Below are positions 8,599-17,596 of a stretch of DNA of 64,000 nucleotides, one piece after another (the first letter of the stretch is position 1; each line of letters starts with the position of its first letter). The notes below the pieces were generated by a model. The model saw only the letters and a program-made list of their open reading frames with translations. It was not told the DNA's origin and searched no databases. The position numbers and the translations under genes are program-made. Source of the DNA: Bacteroides sp. AN502(2024) (lineage in GTDB: Bacteria; Bacteroidota; Bacteroidia; Bacteroidales; Bacteroidaceae); contig NZ_JBGFSP010000003.1 of the NCBI RefSeq assembly GCF_041227145.1, positions 1,674,001-1,738,000 on the forward strand. Reading direction: 5' to 3'.

Positions 8599-9934
8599 CA
8601 ATATTGTCCTAAATAAATTTTGAGCATGAGCTAACTGACTATACTGTTAAGTATAGCCTCGAGAGTTCAAAATCAATCCCCCCTAATCGTTTTCGATGGT
8701 TTCGGGAGGTGGTGTAAATGGTTGATCAAGCCATTTTTGGAGGTCGATTTTGGTAAATGTGTTCAGCCGGAGCGTGACCACAAGGTTAGCCAATGCCCAT
8801 TTGTATCTTGCGATGTGCTTTAGCCATGTCAGAATCAGCATTGTAGTCATAGCAGTCCATATTTGGGTCTCTACGGCATTGCGGGATGTGCCGATAAAGC
8901 TCTTGATGCGTAGCAGTTGCTTGAGGTTGCGAAAGAAGATTTCTATGTTCCACCGAGCCTTGTACAGAGCCGCTATGCTTGATGCTGCCAATGTGAAGTT
9001 GTTTGTGAGTAACTCAATTTCAAAACCGTGTTCATCGTTCCATACTGCGATGCGACGTAAACGTTTGGGATATTTGGATTTGGCCGCCGAGAGTTCGAAC
9101 TCGATTATTTCGTCAATAAGTACATTCTGAGCGTGTTTTTCAGGCAAAGGCAACTCCTCTATGGCTTTGTACCGGATATTGTCTTTATGACGCACTACAA
9201 AGAACACGTTGCTGCTGTCCCAATTATTCAGCAATGAGTAGTCACAGTAGCCTCGGTCGGCTACTACAATACTATACGGATGTAACTCAATATCAAAAGC
9301 AGCTTTGTTGTCGGTGGTTTTGCCATCGGTGATATTCACGAACTCCGGCAAAAGACTGTCATAGTCCAATAGCGTGTGCATCTTGACCGCCCCCTTGGTG
9401 GTAGTGTAATGTGCCCAGTCATATATTGACAGAGTCAATGACACCAATGTGGAGTCGAGCAGTTTTATCGGCATCTTGAAACGGAACTTTCTTCGTTGCC
9501 ATAGGGCTTGCTGTCCGAAATACTGAAACAACGAGTAGAATATGCCGCGAAAAACCGAACTGTCTCGGTTGGCGTTCTGATATGCTACCGTTGACTTGGA
9601 TGGTGCACGGTTGATTCCCAAATGATTGAGGTTGCCGGTGGCTGATTTCAGCCCGTTTGAGATATCTCTGACTGAATCACATCCTGAGAATTGGCTGAAA
9701 ATCATGCTAACAAACTGACTCCATGTATTGTAGCCCTTGCAATGCTTGTCTGACCCCGAAGATTTTATGATTTTCCTGATATTTTCTTTCGGGAGATGTG
9801 ATATTACCTGTGCGAAAAGTGTTATATTTGCCATAGGAAGTAGATGAGTTGGTAGCTTGCTACTAAGGTAGTCATTTTACCTTAGTTCTACTTCCTTTTT
9901 ATTTGTTCCCCCCAATTTATTTAGGACAATATTG
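8599..9934 (-). mobile_element. IS4-family insertion sequence, copy A
   Basis: A complete 1336-bp IS bounded by CAATATTGTCCTAAATAAAT inverted repeats (8599-8618 and, reversed, 9915-9934). It is flanked by a perfect 9-bp target duplication AGTTTTCCA (8590-8598 and 9935-9943). One transposase gene fills it. The only differences I see from copy B (13533-14867) are one base upstream of the transposase (AGCAAGCT versus AGCGAGCT) and one base in a C/G homopolymer near the end. Two small stems flank the gene: CTAAGGTA/TACCTTAG upstream and CTATACT/AGTATAG downstream. Confidence 0.95.
8683..9834 (-). CDS. IS4-family transposase
   Basis: A 383-residue DDE transposase with an N-terminal DUF4372-type domain (LFAQVISHLPKENIRKI) and the DDE_Tnp_1 catalytic core. 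The first Asp is in LLDSTLVSLTLS and the second in VVADRGYCDYSLL. The IS4 signature Y-(2)-R-(3)-E-(6)-K is complete in YKARWNIEIFFRNLK. The predicted protein is identical to that of copy B at 13632-14783. It catalyses cut-and-paste transposition of this IS. An intact frame and intact ends suggest that the element is, or very recently was, active. The upstream stem CTAAGGTA/TACCTTAG may keep outside transcripts from expressing it. Confidence 0.95.
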   Translation of the reverse strand: MANITLFAQVISHLPKENIRKIIKSSGSDKHCKGYNTWSQFVSMIFSQFSGCDSVRDISNGLKSATGNLNHLGINRAPSKSTVAYQNANRDSSVFRGIFYSLFQYFGQQALWQRRKFRFKMPIKLLDSTLVSLTLSIYDWAHYTTTKGAVKMHTLLDYDSLLPEFVNITDGKTTDNKAAFDIELHPYSIVVADRGYCDYSLLNNWDSSNVFFVVRHKDNIRYKAIEELPLPEKHAQNVLIDEIIEFELSAAKSKYPKRLRRIAVWNDEHGFEIELLTNNFTLAASSIAALYKARWNIEIFFRNLKQLLRIKSFIGTSRNAVETQIWTAMTTMLILTWLKHIARYKWALANLVVTLRLNTFTKIDLQKWLDQPFTPPPETIEND

Positions 9935-9986
9935 AGTTTTCCATTACAAAAGTTTGCAAATACAATATTTAAACAAACTGAATGTG

Positions 9987-9994
9987 TATATTTG
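9987..9994 (+). promoter_or_regulatory. -7 promoter element for GT2 gene at 10020
   Basis: TATATTTG followed by CAG, a match to TAnnTTTG, 25 nt before the preferred ATG at 10020. It lies 52 bp outside the right end of IS copy A, so the IS did not separate the gene from its promoter. Confidence 0.5.
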
Positions 9995-10019
9995 CAGAAC
10001 CTAATTGATAGCAATAAAA

Positions 10020-10958
10020 ATGAAAAAATTAGCAATTATCATACCAGCTTATAAACCACGTTTTTTGCAAGAAACACTTGATTCTATCGCTAAACAAAAC
10101 AATCACGAATTTACCGTATATATTGGTGATGATGCAAGCCCCTACCCATTAGAGACCATAGTAGATTGTTACAAGAACAAATTTGACATTATATATCATC
10201 GTTTTGAACAAAATATGGGTAAAAAAGACCTACCCGGTCATTGGGAACGATGCATATTATTGTCAGAAGAAGAACTTATATGGCTTTTTTCAGATGACGA
10301 CTTAATGCCCTTTGATGGAGTAGCACGTGTAATTCAAGCCTCACAAAAACATTCTGATGGAAAATATATATTCCATTTCCCTTTAGAAGTCGTTGACGAG
10401 TATGGTAAACTAAAATATAAAAACCCTCCTTTTAAAACCGATTTAACTTCTGGATATGAATTTTTATTAGATAAATTATCTGGAAAAATTAGTTCTGCCG
10501 CCTGTGAGTATGTATTTAGCCGAACAGTATGGGAACAAACAGGAGGATTTATTAAGTTCCCTCTGGCTTGGTGCACCGATGATGCAACATGGGCTAAATT
10601 TGCAGAATTTACAGGAGGAATCATATCTTTACCAGGTAATCCCGTCAGTTGGAGAAATGCTGAAGGAGAGAATATATCAAACTCCACTCATTTCAACAAA
10701 GAAAAGATTAGAGCAACAATACTTTTCATAGAATGGATTGGTATAAACTACCATTCTCACCTTAACGAAAGAAAATTCAAAAAAGCAATCAAACGTTATA
10801 TATATAAATTCTTACAGCATTCGCTAAAGAACGACTTTAGCTTACACGACCTTTTACTTTTATACAATGCTCTAAAAAAACTCACACTAAATGTGTCTTT
10901 GCAAGTTTTAGTTCATCATGTTTGGAAGAAAATAAAAAGGCAATTAGCTAGCAATTAA
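10020..10958 (+). CDS. GT2-family glycosyltransferase
   Basis: About 312 residues with the GT2 fold: LAIIIPAYKPRFLQETLDSI, YIGDDASPYPLE and LIWLFSDDDLMPFDGVARVI (acidic DDD at the metal site). The C-terminal half contains a possible acceptor loop WCTDDATWAKFAEF. A TTG at 10005 extends the frame by five codons, but the ATG at 10020 gives the usual short lead into the first beta strand and is preferred. It is a single-gene rightward unit with its own promoter, within the segment bracketed by the two IS4 copies. Specificity is unknown. Confidence 0.83.
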   Translation: MKKLAIIIPAYKPRFLQETLDSIAKQNNHEFTVYIGDDASPYPLETIVDCYKNKFDIIYHRFEQNMGKKDLPGHWERCILLSEEELIWLFSDDDLMPFDGVARVIQASQKHSDGKYIFHFPLEVVDEYGKLKYKNPPFKTDLTSGYEFLLDKLSGKISSAACEYVFSRTVWEQTGGFIKFPLAWCTDDATWAKFAEFTGGIISLPGNPVSWRNAEGENISNSTHFNKEKIRATILFIEWIGINYHSHLNERKFKKAIKRYIYKFLQHSLKNDFSLHDLLLLYNALKKLTLNVSLQVLVHHVWKKIKRQLASN

Positions 10959-11054
10959 TAAGTTGCCTTATATTTTCGAATTTAAAGAATACCCTTACTA
11001 ACAATGTCCTTTAAGAATTTTACTACAACAACTATAAACGACTATACTCTTCAA

Positions 11055-12059
11055 TTATTCCAATAGAGATGACAAGCTAACACAATAATTATCGATAGAA
11101 AACTGCTGCGCTTTTCTCAAAGACATTTTTTTTAACGAATTGAGCAACTCTCGATCATTTGCTAAGATCATAAGACTCTTTATAAAATCATCGGGAGAAG
11201 AACAGAAACATGCGTTGGTCTCATCGCAATAGTCTCGTATAGATCCAACATCACTAACCACCATCGCTAATCCTGTTGCCATTGAAGTACAAATTACATT
11301 ACTTCCAATAGTGTCCTTCATCACATTTAATGAAATATCAGAATCATTCATATAATGCTTTAATTCCGCCTCAGGAACATACCCCACCAATGTTACATTC
11401 TTTAAGCCTGAAAACAAATAATCAATTTTCTCCCGCCCTTTGCATATATAAAAATGAATTTGCGGAAGTCTTGAAACAATATAAGCTATCTGCTCAAAAT
11501 CACGTGCCAAGGCACCCATTACTATTACCTTGACATCATCACCTCTGTTATATAGATTTGTAGAAGGAGTATAATAATTATTATCGACATAATGAAATGA
11601 AGTATAAACATTCTCTATTCCTAAATTATTAAGATAGCATGTCAAACTACTTCCCAACGTTACAATTTCTGTAACAAATCGTGAACTCTTCTTTATTTGT
11701 GCTTTCGAATATCGCCTTTCCAATTTTTCAGGAACAAGATGCACCATAGCATATATAGGTGCTTTAGGACATATAAAGCGTATTATTTTTGCAAACAATA
11801 TTTGATATGAATCTCTATGCAAATATTCAGTGAGAATAAATTTATCTCCCGATTTATATGCCATTGCTAATTTGAGTGCCGTAAAAAGAACAGAGATTTT
11901 CTTCCCCTTTTTCCCCTTATCCAAAAAACGCCTCCCCATATTGAAAGTATACATTTTATACAATTCAGGATTTCTTTTTTGAATATATTCATAAAGATAC
12001 CTCATTCCTGTATGATTACCAGATGTTGAAGGCCAATCATAACAAATAATATATATCAT
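11055..12059 (-). CDS. GT4-like (GT-B fold) glycosyltransferase
   Basis: A 334-residue GT-B enzyme. The N-terminal half begins MIYIICYDWPSTSGNHTGMR. The C-terminal half has VKVIVMGALARDFEQIAYI, NVTLVGYVPEAELKHYMND and the nucleotide-sugar site region DISLNVMKDTIGSNVICTSM, then ATGLAMVVSDVGSIRDY, all typical of GT4. The ATG at 12057-12059 is chosen over one nine codons upstream because the fold starts directly there. It is a lone leftward gene between two rightward GT2 genes, with a promoter at 12158-12165. Its role in surface-glycan assembly is inferred from the family and the neighbours. Confidence 0.8.
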   Translation of the reverse strand: MIYIICYDWPSTSGNHTGMRYLYEYIQKRNPELYKMYTFNMGRRFLDKGKKGKKISVLFTALKLAMAYKSGDKFILTEYLHRDSYQILFAKIIRFICPKAPIYAMVHLVPEKLERRYSKAQIKKSSRFVTEIVTLGSSLTCYLNNLGIENVYTSFHYVDNNYYTPSTNLYNRGDDVKVIVMGALARDFEQIAYIVSRLPQIHFYICKGREKIDYLFSGLKNVTLVGYVPEAELKHYMNDSDISLNVMKDTIGSNVICTSMATGLAMVVSDVGSIRDYCDETNACFCSSPDDFIKSLMILANDRELLNSLKKMSLRKAQQFSIDNYCVSLSSLLE

Positions 12060-12157
12060 ATTATTAAAATTTAAATTAAAGAACAATAGTCTTAAACAAT
12101 AGAGGAATTGCAGAATTTACATCAGTCCTATTATTTAGACAAACATAATATTCAGAA

Positions 12158-12165
12158 CAAAGGTA
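12158..12165 (-). promoter_or_regulatory. -7 promoter element for the GT4-like gene
   Basis: Minus-strand TACCTTTG, a perfect TAnnTTTG, about 98 nt before the ATG at 12059. Confidence 0.45.
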
Positions 12166-12280
12166 ATGAAAATAATCCAAAGTTTTATTCTAATGAAATT
12201 ATTCTTTTCTATTATAGCGCAAGCTCGGGATAAGAAATCAATAAAAAACGAAATAACTTTCATCATTAAGAATATTAAAG

Positions 12281-12288
12281 TAACTTTG
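12281..12288 (+). promoter_or_regulatory. -7 promoter element for GT2 gene at 12332
   Basis: TAACTTTG matches TAnnTTTG and lies 43 nt before the ATG at 12332. Confidence 0.5.
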
Positions 12289-12331
12289 TAATCACCTAAT
12301 ATTATTGTGTCATAATGAATTAAAGAAAAGT

Positions 12332-13342
12332 ATGTGCTTAATAACTCTCTCAATGCCTATTTATAATGTAGAAAAATACATTAAACGTGCCTTGTTATCT
12401 GCATTAAACCAAACTTATCAAAAATTAGAGATTTTGATAGTAGACGATTTAGGACATGATAACAGTATGAATATAGTCCACCAACTTAAAAGCACACATC
12501 CTAGAGGTAACTGCATCCGTATAATTACGCATAAAAAAAATCTCGGTTTGGGAGGAACGAGAAACACAGCAATTGAATTTGCTCGAGGAAAATATCTATA
12601 CTTTATGGATAGCGACGATGCTATTGTTCCTGATTGCATTGAAACCTTATATAATGTTATTTCACAAGAAAAAGTAGACTTTGTTGCAGCTGGAATCAAT
12701 CAAATTGATGAAAATGAAAATTCACTCAAAATTACTAACTACCCTAATATAACACGAAAAGGTAAATTATGCATGGCTCAATATTTTTATGAAGAAAAAA
12801 ATGATATATGGGTAACTACATGGAATAAATTATATAATCTTTCTTTTTTAAAAGAATTTCATATTCATTTTTTGGAACACGTGTACCACGAAGACATAGT
12901 AATGCATGCTATGCTCGCTTTAAATACCAGATCATTTACCTTAACTAACCGAACAACTTATCTTTATAATTGCAAGAGAGAAGATTCTATTACAAATATG
13001 GGGCAAGGCTACACCTTAAAGCATCTAAATGATCTTACCATAGTTTTTAGTGAAATCAGGAGATTAATACAAGCAGACAACAACCTTAGCAAACATCTTC
13101 AAAAAGAAATAAACTTATATTATTTATTTGAAATTTATCATCGATACCTACCAGCGATGTACTCGAACATAAAAAAGGTTGACTTAATAAAAGGATTAGC
13201 AAGGCTCTCTCAAAACTGTATCCCTCCTATTTTGGAAACCCGACTAACCCTCAAATCTATAAAACGCTTTTTGTTCCTAAAGCTTCCCTTTAGCATTCAG
13301 TATCTAATTAAAAGTCATAAATACAAAAATGACAGAACCTAG
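12332..13342 (+). CDS. GT2-family glycosyltransferase
   Basis: A 336-residue GT2 enzyme: LITLSMPIYNVEKYIKRALL, EILIVDDLGHDNSMNIV, LGLGGTRNTAIEFARGKYLY and the acidic YFMDSDDAIVPDCIETLY. VYHEDIVMHAMLAL is the likely catalytic-base/acceptor region. The frame is open from a TTG at 12305, but the ATG at 12332 fits the promoter at 12281-12288 and the fold start. It is a single-gene unit. The 190 bases downstream (to 13532) hold no gene, and IS4 copy B was inserted there. It is very AT-rich, like the other genes of this segment. Confidence 0.85.
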   Translation: MCLITLSMPIYNVEKYIKRALLSALNQTYQKLEILIVDDLGHDNSMNIVHQLKSTHPRGNCIRIITHKKNLGLGGTRNTAIEFARGKYLYFMDSDDAIVPDCIETLYNVISQEKVDFVAAGINQIDENENSLKITNYPNITRKGKLCMAQYFYEEKNDIWVTTWNKLYNLSFLKEFHIHFLEHVYHEDIVMHAMLALNTRSFTLTNRTTYLYNCKREDSITNMGQGYTLKHLNDLTIVFSEIRRLIQADNNLSKHLQKEINLYYLFEIYHRYLPAMYSNIKKVDLIKGLARLSQNCIPPILETRLTLKSIKRFLFLKLPFSIQYLIKSHKYKNDRT

Positions 13343-13532
13343 GCGGGAAAACTATCAACAAACAGTATATTATAAGAAGTTTCTTAGAAAACATCATTTT
13401 CATTTACTAAATTTACAGTCCTATACCTCTTGAAGACGTGGAAAAGACATCTCTTTATTCCTAATTTATCTTAGTTATTATAATAAACTGATAGCAAAGA
13501 TACGGATATTATTCTTAAAAAGGATGCTAACC

Positions 13533-14867
13533 CAATATTGTCCTAAATAAATTGGGGGAACAAATAAAAAGGAAGTAGAACTAAGGTAAAATGACTACCT
13601 TAGTAGCGAGCTACCAACTCATCTACTTCCTATGGCAAATATAACACTTTTCGCACAGGTAATATCACATCTCCCGAAAGAAAATATCAGGAAAATCATA
13701 AAATCTTCGGGGTCAGACAAGCATTGTAAGGGCTACAATACATGGAGTCAGTTTGTTAGCATGATTTTCAGCCAATTCTCAGGATGTGATTCAGTCAGAG
13801 ATATCTCAAACGGGCTGAAATCAGCCACCGGCAACCTCAATCATTTGGGAATCAACCGTGCACCATCCAAGTCAACGGTAGCATATCAGAACGCCAACCG
13901 AGACAGTTCGGTTTTTCGCGGCATATTCTACTCGTTGTTTCAGTATTTCGGACAGCAAGCCCTATGGCAACGAAGAAAGTTCCGTTTCAAGATGCCGATA
14001 AAACTGCTCGACTCCACATTGGTGTCATTGACTCTGTCAATATATGACTGGGCACATTACACTACCACCAAGGGGGCGGTCAAGATGCACACGCTATTGG
14101 ACTATGACAGTCTTTTGCCGGAGTTCGTGAATATCACCGATGGCAAAACCACCGACAACAAAGCTGCTTTTGATATTGAGTTACATCCGTATAGTATTGT
14201 AGTAGCCGACCGAGGCTACTGTGACTACTCATTGTTGAATAATTGGGACAGCAGCAACGTGTTCTTTGTAGTGCGTCATAAAGACAATATCCGGTACAAA
14301 GCCATAGAGGAGTTGCCTTTGCCTGAAAAACACGCTCAGAATGTACTTATTGACGAAATAATCGAGTTCGAACTCTCGGCGGCCAAATCCAAATATCCCA
14401 AACGTTTACGTCGCATCGCAGTATGGAACGATGAACACGGTTTTGAAATTGAGTTACTCACAAACAACTTCACATTGGCAGCATCAAGCATAGCGGCTCT
14501 GTACAAGGCTCGGTGGAACATAGAAATCTTCTTTCGCAACCTCAAGCAACTGCTACGCATCAAGAGCTTTATCGGCACATCCCGCAATGCCGTAGAGACC
14601 CAAATATGGACTGCTATGACTACAATGCTGATTCTGACATGGCTAAAGCACATCGCAAGATACAAATGGGCATTGGCTAACCTTGTGGTCACGCTCCGGC
14701 TGAACACATTTACCAAAATCGACCTCCAAAAATGGCTTGATCAACCATTTACACCACCTCCCGAAACCATCGAAAACGATTAGGGGGGATTGATTTTGAA
14801 CTCTCGAGGCTATACTTAACAGTATAGTCAGTTAGCTCATGCTCAAAATTTATTTAGGACAATATTG
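13533..14867 (+). mobile_element. IS4-family insertion sequence, copy B
   Basis: A complete 1335-bp IS in the opposite orientation to copy A, with the same CAATATTGTCCTAAATAAAT ends (13533-13552 and, reversed, 14848-14867). Its own 9-bp target duplication is ATGCTAACC (13524-13532 and 14868-14876). The two copies thus arrived by separate insertions and do not form a composite transposon. As near-identical inverted repeats they could recombine and invert the 3.6-kb segment between them. Confidence 0.95.
13632..14783 (+). CDS. IS4-family transposase
   Basis: A 383-residue transposase identical in predicted sequence to that of copy A (8683-9834). It has the DUF4372-type N-terminus, catalytic Asp residues in LLDSTLV and VVADRGYC, and the IS4 motif YKARWNIEIFFRNLK. 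It sits between the GT2 gene ending at 13342 and the GT2 operon starting at 14992. The insertion lies in intergenic DNA, upstream of the operon promoter at 14931, and breaks no recognisable gene. Confidence 0.95.
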   Translation: MANITLFAQVISHLPKENIRKIIKSSGSDKHCKGYNTWSQFVSMIFSQFSGCDSVRDISNGLKSATGNLNHLGINRAPSKSTVAYQNANRDSSVFRGIFYSLFQYFGQQALWQRRKFRFKMPIKLLDSTLVSLTLSIYDWAHYTTTKGAVKMHTLLDYDSLLPEFVNITDGKTTDNKAAFDIELHPYSIVVADRGYCDYSLLNNWDSSNVFFVVRHKDNIRYKAIEELPLPEKHAQNVLIDEIIEFELSAAKSKYPKRLRRIAVWNDEHGFEIELLTNNFTLAASSIAALYKARWNIEIFFRNLKQLLRIKSFIGTSRNAVETQIWTAMTTMLILTWLKHIARYKWALANLVVTLRLNTFTKIDLQKWLDQPFTPPPETIEND

Positions 14868-14930
14868 ATGCTAACCCTCTAATGTTTAGCAAAAAAGCCT
14901 TTAACGCTTGTCACAACCAAATAAAATGTA

Positions 14931-14938
14931 TACATTTG
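14931..14938 (+). promoter_or_regulatory. -7 promoter element for the six-gene operon
   Basis: TACATTTG matches TAnnTTTG, 53 nt before the ATG at 14992. It lies 63 bp downstream of IS4 copy B and should drive the operon 14992-20382. Confidence 0.5.
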
Positions 14939-14991
14939 TAGAATTTTAGTGCAAGCCCCCTTAACTATTTAACTAACTTAGTAATAATTAT

Positions 14992-15801
14992 ATGAATAAA
15001 CCAATGGCGAGCAACATAAGTACATCGCTAATTATATCCACCTATAATAGAAGCGACGCATTAGAATTATGCGTTAAAAGCGTGCTACGTCAATCTCTCC
15101 TTCCTAATGAAATCATCATTGCCGATGATGGTTCTAAAGAAGATACAAGAGAACTAATTCATCAATTGGCTGTTTCTTCCGAAGTCCCCATTATTCATGT
15201 TTGGCATGAAGATTTAGGTTTCAGACTGGCCTCCATCCGCAACAAAGCTATTGCGAAAGCATCTAAAGAATATATCATACAAATTGACGGAGATATCGTC
15301 TTACACAAAGATTTCGTCAAAGATCATGTACATTTTGCTAAAAAAGGCAGTTTCGTAACCGGTAGCCGTGTATTAATCCGGGAAGGTTTAACCCAAAAGA
15401 TGCTAGCAGAAAGGAACTGTATTATCTCTATTCACGACAAAGGTACTAAGAATGCAATCAACGGAGTACATTTGCCTTGGCTAAGCCCATTACTTCAGCA
15501 TTATCGCCAATGGGATATTTCATATTCCAGAGGATGCAATATGGCTTTCTGGAAAGAGGATTTATTAAAAGTCAATGGGTACAATGAAGCTATTACCGGA
15601 TGGGGAAGCGAAGATCATGAATTAGTGTGCCGCCTTATCAACAGCGGTGTACGCAAGCGTACCATCAAATTTGCGGGAATTGTGTTCCATCTTCATCACG
15701 AACTACATGGAACAGATAATTTGAGCAACAACCGCAGCATTTTGAACGAAACGAAAGTCAGGAAACTAACCTGGTGCGATAAAGGAATCATACAAAACTA
15801 A
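14992..15801 (+). CDS. GT2-family glycosyltransferase with GT7-like C-terminus
   Basis: A 269-residue enzyme with an N-terminal GT2 domain (LIISTYNRSDALELCVKSVL, IIIADDGSKEDTRELI, QIDGDIVLHKDF). A C-terminal galactosyltransferase-type segment (SRGCNMAFWKEDLLKVNGYN, then GWGSEDHELVCRL) carries the conserved WGxED. This two-part arrangement is typical of LPS-core and related transferases. It is the first gene of an operon whose next gene starts 2 bp after its stop. Base composition becomes less AT-rich from here onward, marking the change from the variable to the more conserved part of the locus. Confidence 0.85.
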   Translation: MNKPMASNISTSLIISTYNRSDALELCVKSVLRQSLLPNEIIIADDGSKEDTRELIHQLAVSSEVPIIHVWHEDLGFRLASIRNKAIAKASKEYIIQIDGDIVLHKDFVKDHVHFAKKGSFVTGSRVLIREGLTQKMLAERNCIISIHDKGTKNAINGVHLPWLSPLLQHYRQWDISYSRGCNMAFWKEDLLKVNGYNEAITGWGSEDHELVCRLINSGVRKRTIKFAGIVFHLHHELHGTDNLSNNRSILNETKVRKLTWCDKGIIQN

Positions 15802-15803
15802 TA

Positions 15804-16853
15804 ATGGAAAAGAATTTGAACTTTTTAGATCGAAACGAATTTAACTACAGTCCATCAAAAGAAGTAGTAGAAGCTTTAAAAAACTTCGATATAAATAAAC
15901 TTTGTTTTTATACCCGCATTTATGATGAAGGAAAGAAAAGTATATTATCTGTTTTCTTATCCGAACTTTACGATATAGATGAAACACAAGTCTTATTAGG
16001 ATACGGCGGAGAAGATATTCTGAAACAAGCTGTACACTACTTCCTGACTCAAGAAGATGGAAATAAAACGATGTTGATTCCCAAGTTCTCATGGTGGTAT
16101 TATAAATCAATTGCAGATGAGGTGAATGGACATACTTTGCAATATCCTCTCTACGAAGACGGAAATACTTTTAAATATGACTTTGAGACGCTAAAAGATA
16201 TGATTCGGAAAGAGAATCCGAAGATTCTTTTACTAGCTTCTCCCAATAACCCTACCGGCAATGGTTTGACTCCGAAAGAATTGGATGAACTACTTGCAGA
16301 AGTACCCGGCCAAACAGTAGTATTGATAGACGAAGCATACGCTTCTTTTGTTTCAACCGATACCAGTTATATCAAAAAGCTGGTTAATAAATATCCGAAT
16401 TTGATTATTTCCCGTACCTTATCTAAATTTTATGGATTGCCGGGTTTACGTATGGGATTCGGATTTATGAGTAAGGAGCTGGAAAAATTCAGCAGATACA
16501 GCAATAAATATCTGGGATACAACCGGATATCCGAAGATATCGCCATTGCGGCTCTTAAATCGGACGCACACTACCGAAACATCGCAAAACTGATGAACGA
16601 AGACCGTGAGCGTTACGAAAAGGAAATCGGCGTGTTGCCCGGATTCAAAGTATATGAATCGGTTGCCAACTTTATTTTAATCAAATACCCGATAGAGCTG
16701 AAAGAGGCTTTACAAAAGGCTTTTGCTGAACAGAGTTATAAAGTGAAATTTATGAATGAACCGGATATCAATACTCATTTGCGTATCACATTGGGTCGCC
16801 CAGAGCAGAACCGGATCGTTATAGATACAATCAAAGAAATCGCATCCAAATGA
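15804..16853 (+). CDS. PLP-dependent class I/II aminotransferase-fold enzyme (HisC/CobD-like)
   Basis: A 349-residue fold-type I PLP enzyme resembling histidinol-phosphate aminotransferase. It has LLASPNNPTGNGL, VLIDEAYASF, the PLP-binding lysine K208 in SRTLSKFYGLPGLRMGF, and a C-terminal arginine in LRITLGRPEQN. It overlaps by 4 bp (ATGA) the cytidylyltransferase gene, and LicD follows. That context argues against histidine synthesis and for making an amino-phosphate head group. Relatives of this fold decarboxylate phosphoserine to phosphoethanolamine or aminate dihydroxyacetone phosphate to serinol phosphate in other capsule systems. Which reaction it performs is inference. Confidence 0.8.
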   Translation: MEKNLNFLDRNEFNYSPSKEVVEALKNFDINKLCFYTRIYDEGKKSILSVFLSELYDIDETQVLLGYGGEDILKQAVHYFLTQEDGNKTMLIPKFSWWYYKSIADEVNGHTLQYPLYEDGNTFKYDFETLKDMIRKENPKILLLASPNNPTGNGLTPKELDELLAEVPGQTVVLIDEAYASFVSTDTSYIKKLVNKYPNLIISRTLSKFYGLPGLRMGFGFMSKELEKFSRYSNKYLGYNRISEDIAIAALKSDAHYRNIAKLMNEDRERYEKEIGVLPGFKVYESVANFILIKYPIELKEALQKAFAEQSYKVKFMNEPDINTHLRITLGRPEQNRIVIDTIKEIASK

Positions 16854-17581
16854 AAGCAATAATATTAGCCGCAGGAATAGCTTCACGCTTACGCCCGCTG
16901 ACCGATACGACGCCCAAATGTCTTCTCAAGATAGGAGAACGATGCCTTTTGGAAAGGGCTTTTGATGCTCTGATACAAAACGGATTTGATGAATTCATCA
17001 TTGTCACCGGGTATCGCCAGCAGCAAATCGTTGATTTCCTACAGGCACATTATCCAACCCAAGATATTACTTTCATCTATAATGACAGGTATGAATCAAC
17101 CAACAATATCTATTCATTATGGCTCACCCGCCCATATACGGATGGGGAGGAAATTCTGTTATTAGACAGCGACATTGTATTCGATCCGCAGATTGTAGAG
17201 AAGCTGCTTCATTCGGATAAGGACGACATATTGGCACTGAATCGCCATGAGCTCGGAGCAGAAGAAATAAAAGTCATCGTGGACGACGCACAAAAGGTCG
17301 TGGAAATCAGCAAAGTCTGTTCGATATCCGATGCTATCGGAGAGTCCATCGGTATCGAAAAGATATCAGCTGAATATACCAAGGCGCTATTCCGTGAACT
17401 GGAAATTATGATTACTACCGAAGGACTGGATAATATATTCTACGAACGGGCTTTTGAGAGACTGATTCCACAAGGATATAGTCTTTACGTTATGGACACC
17501 ACCGAGTTCTTCTCGGCCGAACTGGACACAGTAGAGGACTTTCAACAGGCACAGAAGCTGATTCCATCCAGTCTTTATTAA
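16850..17581 (+). CDS. LicC-like CTP:phospho-head-group cytidylyltransferase
   Basis: A 243-residue nucleotidyltransferase: signature MKAIILAAGIASRLRPLTD with PKCLLKIG, then IFIYNDRYESTNNIYSLWL-type residues (YESTNNIYSL is typical of LicC and related enzymes), and the metal-binding LLLDSDIVFDP. LicC activates phosphocholine to CDP-choline. Here the partner is the PLP enzyme encoded immediately upstream, and no choline kinase or choline transporter is present. The substrate may therefore be phosphoethanolamine or another amino-alcohol phosphate. The product would be the donor for LicD, whose gene starts 15 bp later. Confidence 0.83.
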   Translation: MKAIILAAGIASRLRPLTDTTPKCLLKIGERCLLERAFDALIQNGFDEFIIVTGYRQQQIVDFLQAHYPTQDITFIYNDRYESTNNIYSLWLTRPYTDGEEILLLDSDIVFDPQIVEKLLHSDKDDILALNRHELGAEEIKVIVDDAQKVVEISKVCSISDAIGESIGIEKISAEYTKALFRELEIMITTEGLDNIFYERAFERLIPQGYSLYVMDTTEFFSAELDTVEDFQQAQKLIPSSLY

Positions 17582-17596
17582 TTAAAATCAGATAAA

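Noticed and set aside
8750..9130. 126-residue antisense ORF in the IS, present again at 14336-14716
   Set aside because: It appears twice only because the two IS copies are nearly identical; it is the shadow of the transposase gene.
8599..14867. Composite transposon made of two IS4 copies carrying glycosyltransferase genes
   Set aside because: Each IS has its own distinct 9-bp target duplication directly at its ends, so they inserted separately. A composite unit would have one duplication outside the pair.
15804..16853. Histidine-biosynthesis hisC
   Set aside because: The protein fold matches, but the gene is embedded in a glycan-decoration operon and overlaps a cytidylyltransferase gene; no other his gene is present.
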